This document shows positions 13,118 through 24,930 of a DNA stretch of 64,000 bases, piece by piece. Origin of the DNA: Sialis fuliginosa (lineage: Eukaryota; Arthropoda; Insecta; Megaloptera; Sialidae); assembly GCA_961205875.1 (NCBI GenBank), contig OY540812.1, positions 31,319,098 to 31,383,097 of the forward strand, given 5' to 3'. Each line of letters begins with the position of its first letter. Position 1 is the stretch's first letter. The notes beneath the pieces are model-generated. The model was not told the origin of the DNA. It ran no database searches and worked only from the letters and a program-made list of their open reading frames with translations. Both the position numbers and the translations under genes were made by a program.

Positions 13118-13151
13118 GACGTGTTTCAAATTCAGAAGAATTTCTCATCAG
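13118..13151 (-). ncRNA. hammerhead-ribozyme-like core
   Basis: The minus strand reads CTGATGAG, a perfect 6-bp stem AAATTC/GAATTT with loop TTCT, then GAAACACGTC, where GTC would be the cleavage triplet. Stem III is reduced to two pairs, as in the small, dimer-acting hammerheads of retroelements. Stem I pairs poorly. Confidence 0.4.
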
Positions 13152-13740
13152 GAGTCTAATAGTTCTTAGTTACTTTTTTAATTGAAGCAGGTGTCGAATA
13201 ATATTGTTTTCTTGTGATTAAGTGTCGGTTTATAGGCGATGTAATTAAAAAAGGGCAAAGTATTGAAGGATTAACTTTTTTATTTATTAATGTTTTTAAT
13301 ATTTTTTTAATATGTTTTGAACGGTACGAATTAGAAAAAAAGAGAATCCCATGTAGGAAATGCAAGCCTTGACGGTGGACCCAAGCTTGGCCCAATATTG
13401 GGTTGACAGTGTTGCTTTTTCAATATTGGTACCAGTCTAGGCCAACCTTCAGATATCGAGCTTCGATCACCTATTCTTTACCCAAGATTGGGCCAACTCT
13501 AAGCCAGCCATGGTACGACAAGCCTTGGCCGAGTCTTGAATGAAGTTATCATCTGTATCTTGGACCAGTGTTGGCTAATATTGGCGCAAGCCTGAACCAA
13601 CCGTTTGTAATTTTCTACATTGGATATTATATAATATTTTGTTATTAAATTATATTTAAAATGGTTCATAACAGAACAAAATATTTAGAATAAAAGTTGT
13701 AGAGAACGTTATTTTCTATAATTTATGTTCTATTCATTTT

Positions 13741-14535
13741 TGCTTCCTCGCAATATCGAAGATACGAGAAGCTATGTGATCGTTTCAGATTGAGACAAAA
13801 AAAAAGTTCTCCAATTTCAAAATTTTAAATTTATTTATCCATTTCACGTCAAGACAAACACTTTTCGTTCCGTGTCTGTCTGTCTGTCCGTCCGTCCGTC
13901 CGTCCGTCCGTCCGTCCGTCTGTCCCCTGAATCCTTGTCACACGCATAACTCATGAACCACTGAACCGATATTATTGAAACTTGGTCGGATGGTTGGGTT
14001 TGGTTTGAGGACGGTCCCATTTCAAAATCATCAAAATCGTGTGTAAGGGGGAGGGGTGACACCCCAAAATATTTATTTTTTCAAGATATCTCAAGAACGA
14101 CACATGTTACGAGAAAATTTTATAGAATATTTTTTGTAGAGAATTAAATTTCCTATAATATGGGTCTACTACGTTTGTTGTAAAATATTCCCTTACAAAG
14201 ATTTATCTAAATTAATTTTAAAAATTCGTGTTTTGTTTTTCTAAATTGATATTTGATTGGATATATTAAGTGTCATTTTGACGTTTTAAATGTCACTTTG
14301 GCGTTTTAAATGTCACTTTGACGTTTTAAATGTCATTTTGACATTTGCATAAATTTAGATTTAGATTGAAATTGTCAAAAAATTAAAAATATATGAAAAA
14401 ATATTCAGGTGCGTTTTAAGAAAAAATTCGAACTAAGATTTTTTAGTAAAATTTGTATAAAAATTAAATGGTTAACCAATGCCAGGCAATTTATCTGAAC
14501 ACTATCGGTTTTAGTGAATTTAGCACGAGGAAGCA
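13741..14535 (-). mobile_element. GCTTCCTCG-ended dispersed element, longest minus copy
   Basis: Ends GCTTCCTCG and CGAGGAAGC. It contains ATCACAAAGCTTCTCG-type sequence, a TCCG/TCTG microsatellite (13867-13922), CTTGTCACACGCATAACTCA, and four 20-bp tandem units TGTCATTTTGACGTTTTAAA (14271-14345). Related copies: 29021, 43067, 54442, 19612, with a fragment at 9098-9180. Confidence 0.65.
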
Positions 14536-16650
14536 CTGTGCATTTACTTGGCAGATGTTTTTTCTGTCTTTTGTCATTTAGCCATAAAGTTTTGTTTTAA
14601 TCTTTTATTATAATATATATTTATATTTATATTATTAGACACATAGCGTATAAGAAAGTCCCGTAGCATGGCAGTTTTTAGAAATACTTTATTGAAGAAT
14701 AATAGCTAACACTTTATTGAGTTGTTGATGTTAACAAATCTTCTAACATATTTGTGAAGAAAACAAAAAATAATTTTATATAGGTATATTTCTTCAAAAT
14801 AGACAGATTGTTACAAAAACTTTCCTTTATAATATATATGTATGTATAGAAAGAGAGAGAGAGAGAGTAGGTAAGATAACTTTAGACAGTCTTATAAAAA
14901 AACAGTCGAAACAAATTAAAAAAAAACTATAATAAGTATTCATCTAATTATAATCTAGTATCATCTATTTTAAATAAATGCGTCACCCACGATTTCTAGT
15001 GCGTGGCCTCATTTTATTAACAAACTTATTATTGTCGTAACTGCTTCAACAAATAACTAAAATATAACTTGTTTCTTAACTCAGGTTTCTCATATTTTTT
15101 TCTACGAGTATAACTAATATTATATAACATCACATTTAATTTAAAAAGGATACTCAACATTTATATTGATATGTATCAATAGATTAATTCTTACCATAAC
15201 TAAAGCGTGAATCTTTTAACTTCATATTAAAATAATTCGGGCAAGACATACACGAGTGTATGCCATAAGGCTGACTTTAGTATTTGTCGTTGGTAGTCCC
15301 ACCAAAATCTCGATACCAAATTTTTTCAAATTTTTTGAGCCGGTAGTTACTGAGTTAGAGGGGGGGGGTCAAAATAAAATACTGCTTTTAGCCCCCTACA
15401 GGCGCCATTTTTGAGTTAAAAAAAAAATATATGGTCAAATTCTACTAATTGAGATGTACATTTTGACATGCCAGTCTTGGTATACAATTTTTTTGTTTTT
15501 TGGATTGCTTTAAAGCTTCCTACAGGCACCATTTTTGATTTAGAAAAAAAATAGAAAAAGGGTCAAATTCCGCTTATTTGGTTATACATTTTAACGTGCC
15601 ATATGCCTTGGTATAAAAAAAATACATATTTTTTACCTAGCTTTAGCTCCTTATTACAATTACATTAAAGTGTGTCACGAGTGTGACCCGCCGTGCGTGA
15701 TCGGACGTGAGTAAAAAAATAGGATTCGTGAGCGTGCGTAATCGTGAATACTTTTTTGTAACCGTGAGTCAGCGGGCGTGACTAAAAATTTTTCTCTCGT
15801 GAGCGTGCGTGATCGTGATCAAAAATTAATCACGCGCCCAGCTCTATGTGGGATTATTACGAGATATACTAAAATTTGGACGTCTTAGGAATCGTGTCTA
15901 TTGTCTTTGTAACTAACAACTGTCAATAATTATGTTTTATATAACATTACGAAACCATTAAGATGCAAGTCATACTCATTCTCAATTGAGAATATTTTTT
16001 TGTTTATTTAACTCAAAAACTCACATTTTCAAGTTATGACCATTTTATCGAATGTGTGATATACGTATAGTTTTTTGGCTGAACTTCCGCCATAAAAGTG
16101 ATAGCATAATACTATTACATTGTAATAAAATATATTACGAGAAAATTATTGTTAATTTTCAAAGTGATTTCTAAAATACCGTGGCAATAATTCAACCTAT
16201 CGAATTATTTATTTTGATATACAGTTAGAGGATAGAGAACAGTCTTGGAATGTTTCCAAGTTATGCACCGTGTGTGTAATAATAAAATAAAGATTCTGTA
16301 GGAAACGAAATGTGCTGCTCATAAAACAAACGGAAATCTTCAAAGCCGACTAGATTTTTATTACTGCTGTTTTCTAATATTTATTTTCAATAACAATAGA
16401 CACGAAAATATATAGGTGCCAAAAATATGTTCTAGCATTTGCTTCACTAATAAATTTATTGTACAGGTGAAATCAAGGGCGTGATGGAAAAAAGACAGGT
16501 GCTTTTTATATACGGGATGGGTTAAAAAAAAACTCTCATCTAAAAAAAATATTTGGTATAATAATAAAACATATAACAAACAACAGACAAAAACTATGAC
16601 TATGACTTATCAAATACAAATCCCCTAACCATAAAAATTGTAAGAGTTTA
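14536..16650. other. intergenic dispersed repeats
   Basis: (GA)n at 14850-14867. 15276-15610 matches 49936-50345 (TAGTATTTGTCGTTGGTAGT, then CCCACC). 15660-15840 is rich in CGTGAGCGTGCGTGATCGTG motifs and closes with CGCGCCCAGCTCTA, like a hAT tip. No gene seen. Confidence 0.5.
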
Positions 16651-16680
16651 GTGTTTCAATAGCAATGCTATCATCATCAG
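16651..16680 (-). ncRNA. decayed hammerhead-like core, relative of the one at 13118
   Basis: The minus strand reads CTGATGA, a stem ATAGCA/TGCTAT, then GAAACAC. Outer flanks match the 13.1-kb copy (CTAACCATAA on one side, AGTC-CTA on the other), so both belong to one repeat family. The cleavage triplet is altered. Confidence 0.3.
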
Positions 16681-16736
16681 AGTCCTAAAGACACTGCTGT
16701 CATTGGTGCCACGGGACTTTTAACACTTGATACTGA

Positions 16737-17269
16737 CAAGTAACACTACCCAACTGTAACTCACCGATTTGAATGAAACTTAACATACTTATTAAACACC
16801 GAAAAATATTAAATACGTGTTTTTTTGTTTCGGCTAAATACGCTTTTTAGGGATAGAAATCACCCCTAAACCACTGGAGGTGAAAACAGTTATGGCTAAT
16901 TATTTCTGAAACGATACATTTTCTGAAAAAAGTTCTTAGGACCAAAGTTGTAGAGTTCAAAGTGATGCACTTGATGGCGACCTTGAGGTCGATTTTCAAG
17001 GTCATTTGAAAATCATTTCATGTTTCATTCACCTTGAAAATCGACCTCAAGGTCGCCATCAAGTGCATCACTTTGAACTCTACAACTTTAATCCTAAGCA
17101 CTTAATTAGCCATAACTGTTTCCACCTCCAGTGGTTGAGGGGTGATTTCTACCCCTAAAAAGCGTATTTAGCCGAAACAAAAAAAACACGTATTTAATAT
17201 TTTTCGGTGTTTAATAAGTATGTTAAGTTTCATTCAAATCGGTGAGTTACAGTTGGGTAGTGTTACTTG
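16737..17269. mobile_element. long foldback element
   Basis: Arms of roughly 240 bp, starting CAAGTAACACTACCCAACTG, are mirrored at the right end. TGA flanks both sides. The centre near 17005 holds CGACCTTGAGGTCGATTTTC and its complement. Noncoding. Confidence 0.85.
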
Positions 17270-18094
17270 TGAGAGAGAACAACGTAATTTTTAACCGACT
17301 TCAAAATCACATCTTCAACTTGAAATTATTATTAGGAAGATACCTTTTTTACCCACTGCACCGGGCTGCTATCGGAGAAGGCAAATCTTAATAGAGTTCT
17401 ATTTAGTGAGTACAATAAATAAATAAGTAATAATAAAGTTTAATCCAGTTGAAAATAAATGTGACTATTATACAATTTTATAAATAAAAAATATTGTAGT
17501 TTATTTTAAAATTACAACAATATATTAAAATATGTCCTTACAAAACATAATAAACCATCGATACTTTCGTCGTTTAGATGAGATTTAGTTTTTGTGGATA
17601 TTTTATTTACTGCCGAGAATGCCCTATTTTATTGTTAATCAAAGACAAGCATGATTCCATTATTAACAATTTAATAAAACAAAAACAATTAAAGATATCA
17701 GGTTCGAACTTTCAGTGAATGTTCTGTACTACAAAATGTTTATTTTTCAGGAGTATCAACTCATAAAACGTTAAAGATTTGTTATTACAGCTTAAAAAAG
17801 TGTTTTCTGCCACTTTTTCAGCGTAGCGGAAAAACAAATGATTTTTTTTATTTTTTTCAATTGGGGGTTGTAGGAAATTTTATTGCAAATAACTTTATAT
17901 AATAGGTACTTATTTAGACCGTTATTTAGCAAAATTCAGAAAATCTTAATAATTTTGCAGTTGAACCATGGTTAACTCCTGATGCTGACAACCAAAATCA
18001 GAGTAAACTTGGGGTATTATTCTAAACCACATCTGTAACAAATCCTGTGATTAGCAAAACTCTACCTAAAAATTCCAATTTTAGGTACTTTTTA
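17270..18094. other. intergenic, no gene seen
   Basis: 17290-17310 holds an ACCGACTTCAAAATCAC repeat fragment; the rest is AT-rich without structure. Confidence 0.5.
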
Positions 18095-18102
18095 GCCTAG
18101 AC

Positions 18103-18401
18103 CAGCGGTCACCAAACGGATCCGGCCTTCCAAAGTTTTTCATCCTGCTCTTGATTTTTATATATTAATATTTTTTATACATATAAGAAAAATTAATTAT
18201 ATATAATTTAAGGATTTGATGTAAATATCTGTGTTTATCTACATTTGAATAGATATTTTCCATTATTTTCGATATATGTATACTCTATTTACATAGCTAA
18301 TTGCACATGTAAATAACAGAACAAGAATATTTTTCGTCCGACCCCCCATGTTTAAAAAAAATTCGATCCGGCCCGTTTCTTGAAAAGTTTGGTGACCCCT
18401 G
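18103..18401 (-). mobile_element. hAT-type MITE with perfect 8-bp target duplication
   Basis: Ends CAGCGGTCACCAAA and TTTGGTGACCCCTG. GCCTAGAC stands on both sides (18095-18102 and 18402-18409), the 8-bp duplication expected of hAT elements. 299 bp, noncoding. Confidence 0.9.
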
Positions 18402-18714
18402 GCCTAGACAACTAGTTATAAAGTACTTTAATTTTTTTTATAAATACCGGTTTTATTCGGCCCAATACCGGTATCGTCATACCGGAGAAAATTAACCGGG
18501 ATCCCGGTATTGTACTCACTATTTCTATTCTCTTACATTAGAAACTTTCCTTTATATAATGTATTAGATATACATATAAATCTACATATTTATTTTCTAT
18601 CTATCCTAAAACAATAATTAAATATTACAAAGAAATTATATAAATAGCAATAGTAGCAATTCATAGTAACATTGTGGTTTGGGGGTCGCGTCTACGTCTG
18701 GGCTGAGTGACACA

Positions 18715-18718
18715 CACG

Positions 18719-18770
<52 letters not shown>
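18715..18770. repeat. (CA)n microsatellite
   Basis: A nearly pure CA run of about 55 bp. Confidence 0.95.
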
Positions 18771-18773
<3 letters not shown>

Positions 18774-18905
18774 CATGGGTTATACCCGCTTTCTGCGCCC
18801 TGGCTGGCGGCCAGAATACGCTATCGCCCAGCTGCCCTGAATCGACTATAAACTGTCGTGAACAAATAGACTCTGTCATCTGATTATTCACGTCACTGCT
18901 TTGCC

Positions 18906-19355
18906 ATTGTGGGGTAAGGGTTCTAGCACAGCCGATCGCAAAGTTAGCGTACACTGTATAAGTGATTATTAAGTCTGCATTCACCTTTGGTTATTTTATT
19001 TTATTTTATAAATAACAAACATTGTGGGGTAAGGGATTTGGCACAGACAATCGCAAAGTTAGCGTACACTGTACAGGTGATTATTAATTCTGCATTCACC
19101 TTTAGTTATTTTATTTTATTTTATAAATAACAAACATTGTGGGATAAGGGATCTGGCACAGCCAATCGCAAAGTTAGCGTACACTGTATAGGTGATTATT
19201 AAGTCTGCATTCACCTTTAGTTATTTTATTTTATTTTAGAAATAACAAATATTAAGGAGTAAGATATCTGGCACAGCCAGTTGCAAAGTAAGCGCACATT
19301 ATAATGATGATTATAAAGTCTGCATTCATCTTTGGTTATTTCTTTTTTATTTTTA
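18906..19355 (+). repeat. 115-bp tandem array, four units
   Basis: Units start at 18906, 19021, 19136 and 19251, each exactly 115 bp apart, with ATTGTGGGGTAAGGG at the head and GCAAAGTTAGCGTACACTGT inside. The fourth unit is the most diverged. Confidence 0.9.
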
Positions 19356-19611
19356 CAAAAATGTTTCCGTACAATTTTCTGCAGCATACGTTGTTCGTGA
19401 GATATTTTGAGAAGAAAAAAAAACAAAATATATATTTTTAATACTAGTTAAAAATCAAAAGGCCCACTGGCCCCACGCGATTACACGTGTTAATACTAAA
19501 GCGATTATCAAATTTCAAAAGTATATCACAATGAGTTCTGAAGAAATGAAATAAAAATTAAAAATTACCTGAAAGGGAAATATCAAGTGAAAATTTTGTA
19601 ATCGGGGAATA

Positions 19612-19722
19612 ACTTTTTTTAAACGATCACAAAGCTTCTCATATCTTCGATATTTATTGCTCCCAAATTGCTCCGATATATTCTCCACTTCGAAGATACG
19701 AGAAGCTTTGTGATCGTTTTTC
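19612..19722. repeat. head-to-head ends of the GCTTCCTCG element family
   Basis: AACGATCACAAAGCTTCTCA and its complement face each other across about 45 bp, so two family ends are joined as a palindrome. Confidence 0.6.
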
Positions 19723-20094
19723 AAAGAGAAAAAAAATCTACTAGAATTTAAGCTAAATTTTTCTCTATGTGGCCGTCCACCGCCCCTTCTGAACTGGCAT
19801 CTTGAGAGGTTGCCTCCATAAAGACGGCATTGCTGTTATACATTAACAAAATAAGCAACGAATTTTAATAAATATAAGAATTTCAAACATCAACCATTCT
19901 TTTTTCCAAAGCTTACTTGACTTGAATGTAATATTGCACTCGAGTGATTATTGCTGCCGCCTCGACTAACAAACATATTTAAACATATATTAATTTTGGT
20001 ATTTTTGTATTATTTTTGAAATAAGAAAAAAATGTTTTAGATAGAAATTGTCGAGTATATTATTATTTATTATTTATGTCCCATTATTTTTTTC

Positions 20095-20285
20095 ACAACA
20101 TTTATCATTTAGTCAGAAATATGTTTTTACAAAATTAATTAGATTCACCCTCACTGTTCACTCTCAGTATTACGTATAAGAAAGTCCCATGGTACCTATG
20201 GCAAATACACACACTGTTCAATCTCTGTAATACGTATAAGAAAATCCCATGACACTCATGGCAGATATTTCTTCTCTGTTATCAA
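20095..20285 (+). repeat. dispersed repeat with TACGTATAAGAAAGTCCC
   Basis: The segment CACTGTTCACTCTCAGTATT then ACGTATAAGAAAGTCCC appears twice here, about 60 bp apart, and again at about 55670-55710; a piece is at 14640-14670. Confidence 0.55.
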
Positions 20286-21333
20286 CCATTGGAAATATAA
20301 TTTCAAATAATTTTTTTTTATGAATTTCAAAATAGCGGCCGTTCAAAATTGAAAATAATTCATATCTCGGGTATCGATAATATCAAATATGTTTTGGAAT
20401 CCCCTTAATAAAAGCAAATTATTGTGTCTCTTGTGATTTTTCAATATAAAATACCGTTTGTTTTATATTTCAAAATTTACAAAAAATTATAAAAGATCTT
20501 ATAAACAATGGGTCCCGAGTTTGAATTCTAATAATTTTGTATTTTTTATTTTTGTTGTTTATTTTGTAGAGTAAAAAAGTTAATAAATAATAAATTATTT
20601 AAAAAAATCGCATTATAACCTGCACACAAATTGTACAAAAAAATCAGAGGTAATCAATTTTTTTATTAATGTTGGCTTTCAGAGCACCGTGACCCGTGTA
20701 TGTCTTGCCCGAATTATTCTAATTGTTATGATTTTTCTAAATATATCTAACATTGAAACGACGATTTTCACCCACCTTCTATATCTATGCTATTTATAAC
20801 TAAAAAATATAATATGAATTAAAAATAATAATAAATATCACTATATAGTCTATTCTACATGCCAAAATAAATTAAAATTATATAAATATAAAATGAACGT
20901 ATAGTTCTCATCAATTATAAAATAGTGAAAAATAATAATGTATAGAATATATTAAAAACAGAGAACTAAAAATACCACGAATATTTTTATAGTGTGTATA
21001 GTGCGTAAGTTGAAAATAATACAGATTAAATTTTATATTTAGAGTGTATATATGTATATAAATATGTATGTTTGTGTGTATCATGTGCAGGCCCAGAAAC
21101 TATTCAAGAGGGGAGAAATTTTATTTTTATTTTTTTACTGTTCTTCTCAATTTCTTCATCAATTCAAGCAAGCAAAAATCGATAATTTCCACACGATCAT
21201 CATCAGATATATGCTGAATTACAACATCATCATCCAATCTGGCATGAAGATGATGTTGTAATGTAATGTTAATCTTTTTCTTGGAAGTGGAACAATCCCA
21301 AACCGATACAAATTACGAACTCTCGGTCCTACT

Positions 21334-21720
21334 ATATTTTTGGTTAAATTGTACGTCAAAATCTGGTTTTGATACCCGATAAGTGTTAAAGCACCAACTA
21401 ATTATTTGATTTTTTTATTAAAACTGCTCTCGCTTACACAGAAACAAACCGCGAGATTTCGGAATGTATTCTCCACAAAATGTCTAATCATTTTTAGTAT
21501 TTATCTTCGGAGGTTGCCGAATTTCCATATTTTTGGTTAAATTGGGTACGTCAAAATCTGGTTTTGATACCCGATAAGTGTTGAAGCACCAAATAATGAT
21601 TTGATTTTTTTTATTAAAACTGCTATTGCTTACACAGAAACAAATCGCGAGATTTCGGATTGTATTATCCACAAAATGTCTAATCATCTTTGGTATTTAT
21701 CTACGGAGGTTGTCGGATTA
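21334..21720 (+). repeat. 193-bp tandem duplication
   Basis: Two units (21334-21526 and 21527-21720), each with ATTTTTGGTTAAATTG, CAAAATCTGGTTTTGATACC and ACACAGAAACAAA. They differ at scattered bases only. Confidence 0.9.
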
Positions 21721-22424
21721 GCATTTTTTTCGACATCAAAGTTTCTGCGAAAGTAAAAAAAAATTGTTAAAGCGCTAAAACATGGATATGTCGACGAAAA
21801 TCGTAGATGATTCATTGCAACGTCATTGGAAATTCGTCAATCGTTCAAAGAAAATATTTAATGTTTATTAGGTTAATCATTCTGTGTTCAACCAAACCGC
21901 AGAGTGTTTTACGGAAAGTGTTTTTGTTAAATTGTAATTTTAATAAAATTTTAATAACCCATTATTAAAAAACAAATGCAATTTAATTCAAATTATCAAA
22001 TTAGTTATTCCAGAAATGTGTGTTATATTAGAAAACTAGTATTCATAATAAAAAGGTGTGACTAATTCCATTAAAATTTTTCATATACATATTAAAAAAA
22101 TATTCACATAAATTATATGGAAACAATAAATTATCAGTATTCAAGTATTTATAATCATACCATGTTGGGAAGTTGATTTTGTGGACCTAAATGGTATAAT
22201 CCAACCCAAGGCTTGTTTTATTTATATATTTAACTGCTCTTAAATTCGGTATAGGATTACAAAATTGCATTCTAAACGAACTTTCTCAGTGATTTTTTTT
22301 TCATATTTTGAAAAAATTAAGATCGTTTTGTTCTTGGTTATTTATACAACTTTGCTTATAAAAAATCCTGTAATAGACCAAATCAACTAATTTTTGCTAT
22401 ACATACGTTAGTCTTACATCAAGC

Positions 22425-23070
22425 AGGACTCGATTATCAAGTTCGAGTTTCTTTTTAAAATTAAAATTAAACACCCATTTTGAATGGAAAATCATCATCT
22501 GTTTATTGATATATGTAGTAGAGGATCTACAATTTATGTATGATAAATGATATCTTGCAAATGTCCCCCGTGTGCACGCTTACAGATGTCGATTCTTTTG
22601 GTGAAATTTTCGATGACATTTCGGCATAATTGGGGCTCTATCTCGGCAATTTCGCGCACAATGTTGTCTTTCAAGGCTTCAATATTTTCTGGTTTATTTG
22701 CATAAACTCTATCTTTGAGATGGCCCCACAGAAAATAGTCCAAAAATGTTAAATCCGGCGATCTTGGCGGCCAAATTGCTTCAAAATTTCTTGAGATTAT
22801 TCTTCCCTGGAATTTCGTTCGCAATAAATTCATTGTTTCGTTAGATTTTGATTATTTTTATACGGTTTTCGAGCGAAATCGAATTCATTTTAGTAAATTG
22901 TACACTTTCAACTTGATTTATGTCAAACAAAAAACAAAAAACTATGATAACTGTCAGAACAAAACACTGCTGAAAAAGAAACTCGAACTTCAAAGACCCG
23001 TTAGTTACGAAATTCGAAAAAATTTGTTTATTACACCTCTTGTTACATTTATCCTGGAACACACTATATG
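22425..23070. mobile_element. mariner-type element with internal deletion
   Basis: It holds the transposase remnant. The subterminal 18-bp sequence AAAAAGAAACTCGAACTT occurs as its complement at about 22439-22456 and directly at about 22974-22991. The right side continues to a CCTGGAACACAC end near 23065. The left end is not sharply defined. Confidence 0.55.
22534..22905 (-). pseudogene. deleted mariner/Tc-type transposase
   Basis: On the minus strand an ATG near 22889 begins MNSISLENRIKIIKI and stops at once. Just downstream another open stretch (22833-22534, 99 codons) holds the C-terminal part of an IS630/Tc1/mariner-type transposase: PPRSPDLTFLDYFLWGHLKD, with the last catalytic Asp in the LDYFLWG motif, then VYANKPENIEALKDNI and a closing GGHLQDIIYHT. 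The first two catalytic acids and the DNA-binding domain are gone, so N- and C-terminal ends are joined by a large internal deletion with a frame break. Its ends carry inverted sequence (AAAAAGAAACTCGAACTT in opposite orientation near 22440 and 22974). Not functional as it stands, though the C-terminal half is undamaged. Confidence 0.7.
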
Positions 23071-23814
23071 TATGTATCTGGACTATGTATCAACTAACAA
23101 AATATTATATTTGAGTTATGTTTAACCAAAATAAAGTATATCGTATATTATACCTAGTAATCATAAAAAAATCTAACTCAAGATTTTAACAGAATGAACT
23201 TTTTGAGGATCCCTGAAACTACTACGATCATTATTAGTATGTTTGTCTGTCTGTGATCACTTTACAGCCAAAACGTTCAAATGTGAATTATCAAACTTAA
23301 GGTTATTCACCTCATATTTTTGAAGTATTTTACTGAACCGAAAACAGAAGTTATCTTTTGTCATTTAAAAAAATTAAAACGGTGCAAAACAAAACAATAA
23401 TATAAATAATTTATAAATAAATAATATACCTACATAATTAATAATAAATAATTTTAAATAATTTCGACTTCGTTTGCGTGAAATTTAAGTTAGGAGCTGT
23501 CTGAAAAGGAGAAAATCCACATGACATGGTATGTAAAATACAAGGTAGCCTCAGTATCTCGGCGCGAGAGAAAGAAATACGTCATCTGGGGTGCCTAAAT
23601 GTGGAGAGGGGGAAAGATACCCCCAATCATAACAAATATAGCCTTGTAACTCGGCGCAAGAAGGGGAAAATACGTCATCTGGGGTGCCCAAGCTGATTGG
23701 TCAAAAACTACTGAAGCAACCTGTGTATTTACTAACCTTGCATAAAACCTATAAAAAAAGAAGGTAGGTAATACATATTTCTGTTATAATAGTCGATAAA
23801 ACAGGTCGCGCGTA
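23071..23814. other. intergenic with a short direct repeat
   Basis: CTCGGCGC-AGA ... ATACGTCATCTGGGGTGCC occurs twice (about 23557-23599 and 23650-23690). A CTTCGTTTGCGTGAAATTTA segment at 23466 fits a Helitron-like end. No gene seen. Confidence 0.5.
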
Positions 23815-24866
23815 CAAATGTCACGCACCATTTTTTTATATAATTTTTCGGGATACAAAGTAGCCTATGTTCTTCCCCAGAATGCAAGCTATCTCCCTGC
23901 TAAACTTCATCAAGATCGGTTCAGTGATTTAGCCGACAGTTTAGTCCACTGGTTCCCAAACTTCGGTTCTCGGCTCTCTTGGCGGTATTGGGGAGATCAA
24001 AGGGAGCCCTGGTGGCTCTGGGTGTAGTTGGGGAGCCACGGAAGGACAAAAGGGGGGCTTTTTAATATTATAAAACCCTTTATTACACAATAAACTTACC
24101 ACCAGAGGCACCATAAGTATCAAAACATAACCAAAAAAATTATACCGGGTGAAACTGATATTTGAATATAAAAAACTACCTGTTATTTGTAGTTTTTGGT
24201 GTTTTTTTGCCGTTTTTAATTATCGTTTTAAAAATAAATATTAGGTCTACCACAAAGTCAGTTTCGCTTCGTCTGGCAAACTTTAATAACATGTATTGAA
24301 TTATCTCATTTATCCGACATTTCAACAGTAGATTTTCATTCTTCATTTTTTACGATCAGTCAATCCAAAATGTTAGTTTTTTTAACAATTCATTAAAAAA
24401 CGCGATTTCTTATTGGTACCCCTAATTATAATTATGATTTTATATTATTATGGTGTTATATATCACTCTTATCGCCTATGGTGGAAATTCGACCAAAATT
24501 TTACCTGCCTTAACGGCAACATACACACGCGAGATGTGTGTATATTAACTTTATTTTACCTGTCTTAACGGCAACATATAACATGCTTTTTTGCACATCT
24601 ATGGCACAGTACCTTTTGAATGACATAAGTTTCATTAGCCTCGTTTTATAATAAATACTAAAAAAACATACAACAATTTTATATTATAACACTAGATATG
24701 TTCAATGTACATATATGAAAAAATGTTCACTACTAAAAATGTAAACTCAGGGGAGCCTTGTGATTTTTTATAGCTGAAAAGAGGGTAACGGATCAAATAA
24801 GTTTGGTAACCTATGGTCTAGACAGACACTTTTGCATTTTTAATATTAGTTTAGTGACTGTGTGCA
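23815..24866 (-). mobile_element. Helitron-like repeat split by a hAT insertion
   Basis: The left part 23815-23946 (TTTTTCGGGATACAAAGTAG ... GGTTCAGTGATTTAGCC) and the right part 24816-24866 (CAGACACTTTTGCATTTTTA) join into the same repeat as at 34161-34307 when the hAT insert is left out. Confidence 0.65.
23947..24815. mobile_element. hAT-type nonautonomous element, 869 bp, nested
   Basis: Left end CACTGGTTCCCAAACTT, right end AAGTTTGGTAACCTATG. Flanks GTTTAGTC/GTCTAGAC match at 6 of 8. It lies within the Helitron-like repeat. It contains GGGGAGCC-type sequence typical of hAT MITEs; no transposase. Confidence 0.7.
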
Positions 24867-24930
24867 AGGTACATTTTGAATAATAACACTTTTGAAGTTT
24901 TTAGTAATTATTTATTTATTGTTGTATAAA

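Larger units (their letters stand above)
11873..13740. other. intergenic with hairpin and TTGGCCCAATATTGG repeats
   Basis: Beyond the hairpin (12728) and hammerhead-like core (13118), 13385-13610 carries degenerate CTTGGCCCAATATTGGG motifs in loose tandem. No gene seen. Confidence 0.5.
15231..20718. repeat. 24-bp perfect inverted repeats 5.5 kb apart
   Basis: AATAATTCGGGCAAGACATA then CACG at 15231-15254 is exactly complemented at 20695-20718. The space between is filled with unrelated repeats. These may be the ends of one large element, or two copies of one small repeat. Confidence 0.5.
19356..21333. other. intergenic, repeats only
   Basis: 19440-19860 is the inverted relative of 36835-37095 (ACCGCCCCTTCTGAACTGG against CCAGTTCAGAAGGGGCGG). 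The TACGTATAAG repeat and the 20.7-kb inverted repeat are listed separately. No gene seen. Confidence 0.5.

Noticed and set aside
13844..14062. 72-codon minus-strand open stretch with RTDGRTDGRTD
   Set aside because: It comes from the TCCG/TCTG microsatellite inside the GCTTCCTCG-ended element; a sister copy (43552) has a different reading.
18661..18984. 107-codon minus-strand open stretch
   Set aside because: Its middle is a Cys-Val run from the CA microsatellite; the rest matches no family I know.
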